From contig NZ_JAME01000008.1 of assembly GCF_000521865.1 (NCBI RefSeq), forward strand, positions 1-64,000: 64,000 nucleotides of DNA. The letters run 5' to 3'. Below, one piece after another: positions 63,980 through 64,000 of the stretch (the first letter of the stretch is position 1; every line of letters begins with the position of its first letter). Origin of the DNA: Roseivivax isoporae LMG 25204 (lineage in GTDB: Bacteria > Pseudomonadota > Alphaproteobacteria > Rhodobacterales > Rhodobacteraceae). Position numbers and translations under genes: made by a program. Under the pieces are notes generated by a model. That model was not told the origin of the DNA and ran no database searches. It saw only the letters and a program-made list of their open reading frames with translations.

Positions 63980-64000
63980 ATGACAGCACGATACGGCACG
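63980..64000 (+). CDS. possible start of a gene cut by the window edge
   Basis: An ATG at 63980 with the ribosome site GAGGG 5 bp upstream opens a frame MTARYGT that runs off the end. It is divergent from hslO. Too short to identify; the call rests only on the ribosome site and spacing. Confidence 0.35.

Overview
The window is GC-rich DNA from an alphaproteobacterium, most likely of the order Rhodobacterales (Rhodobacter/Roseobacter relatives). The evidence is a crtCDEF-bchCXYZ-pufQBALMC photosynthesis gene cluster, many overlapping start/stop pairs (ATGA, GTGA) within operons, and the hemD-mitofilin-hemY arrangement. Carotenoid genes crtC, crtD and crtF point to the spheroidene-type pathway. 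The reaction centre has a four-haem cytochrome subunit (PufC) and no pufX, as in roseobacter-type aerobic anoxygenic phototrophs and unlike Rhodobacter sphaeroides or R. capsulatus.

Layout, left to right. 0-6.5 kb: a tRNA-Thr, a minus-strand hemD-mitofilin-hemY operon, and a plus-strand tsaD-YciI-EVE run. 6.5-10 kb: single housekeeping genes (DUF2853, PRC-barrel envelope protein, ahcY, HD hydrolase). 10-11.7 kb: a minus-strand haem/iron operon (small ORF, hemP, imelysin). 11.7-20.1 kb: two divergent operons for periplasmic proteins that normally accompany PQQ-dependent alcohol oxidation (SoxYZ-like carrier, two beta-propellers, MxaD-like SRPBCC, DUF3280, two ABC binding proteins, an ABC importer, a very acidic PepSY-like protein and a cupredoxin-like protein). 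No PQQ dehydrogenase is present in the window. 20.2-22.5 kb: an MFS exporter and lrgAB. 22.6-34.1 kb: a TRAP transporter, an IclR regulator and a beta-oxidation operon resembling the pimelate (pim) operon of Rhodopseudomonas. An imperfectly repeated palindrome before the TRAP genes is a candidate IclR operator.

34.1-51 kb: trpS, then the photosynthesis cluster. crtDC read left and crtEF-bchCXYZ-pufQBALMC read right, followed by dxs, which feeds isoprenoid precursors. The crtD/crtE and crtF/bchC gaps carry two and three TGT-N12-ACA palindromes, the pattern bound by the PpsR/CrtJ repressor. Strong hairpins sit between pufQ and pufB, between pufA and pufL, and after pufC, consistent with segmental mRNA stability and termination. 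The other pigment genes (crtA, crtI, crtB, bchFNBHLM and so on) are not here, so the cluster is either split or differently arranged.

51-64 kb: trhO, pncA-pncB (NAD salvage), an L,D-transpeptidase lipoprotein, then a minus-strand run of two ABC half-transporters, a P-loop kinase-like protein, an RNA methyltransferase and a voltage-gated sodium channel, and finally hslO-nudix-cca. A dispersed hairpin-plus-tail element occurs twice (41.87 kb and 51.01 kb). I saw no insertion sequence, prophage, CRISPR array or rRNA. All functional statements rest on reading translated sequence and known family motifs, with no database search.
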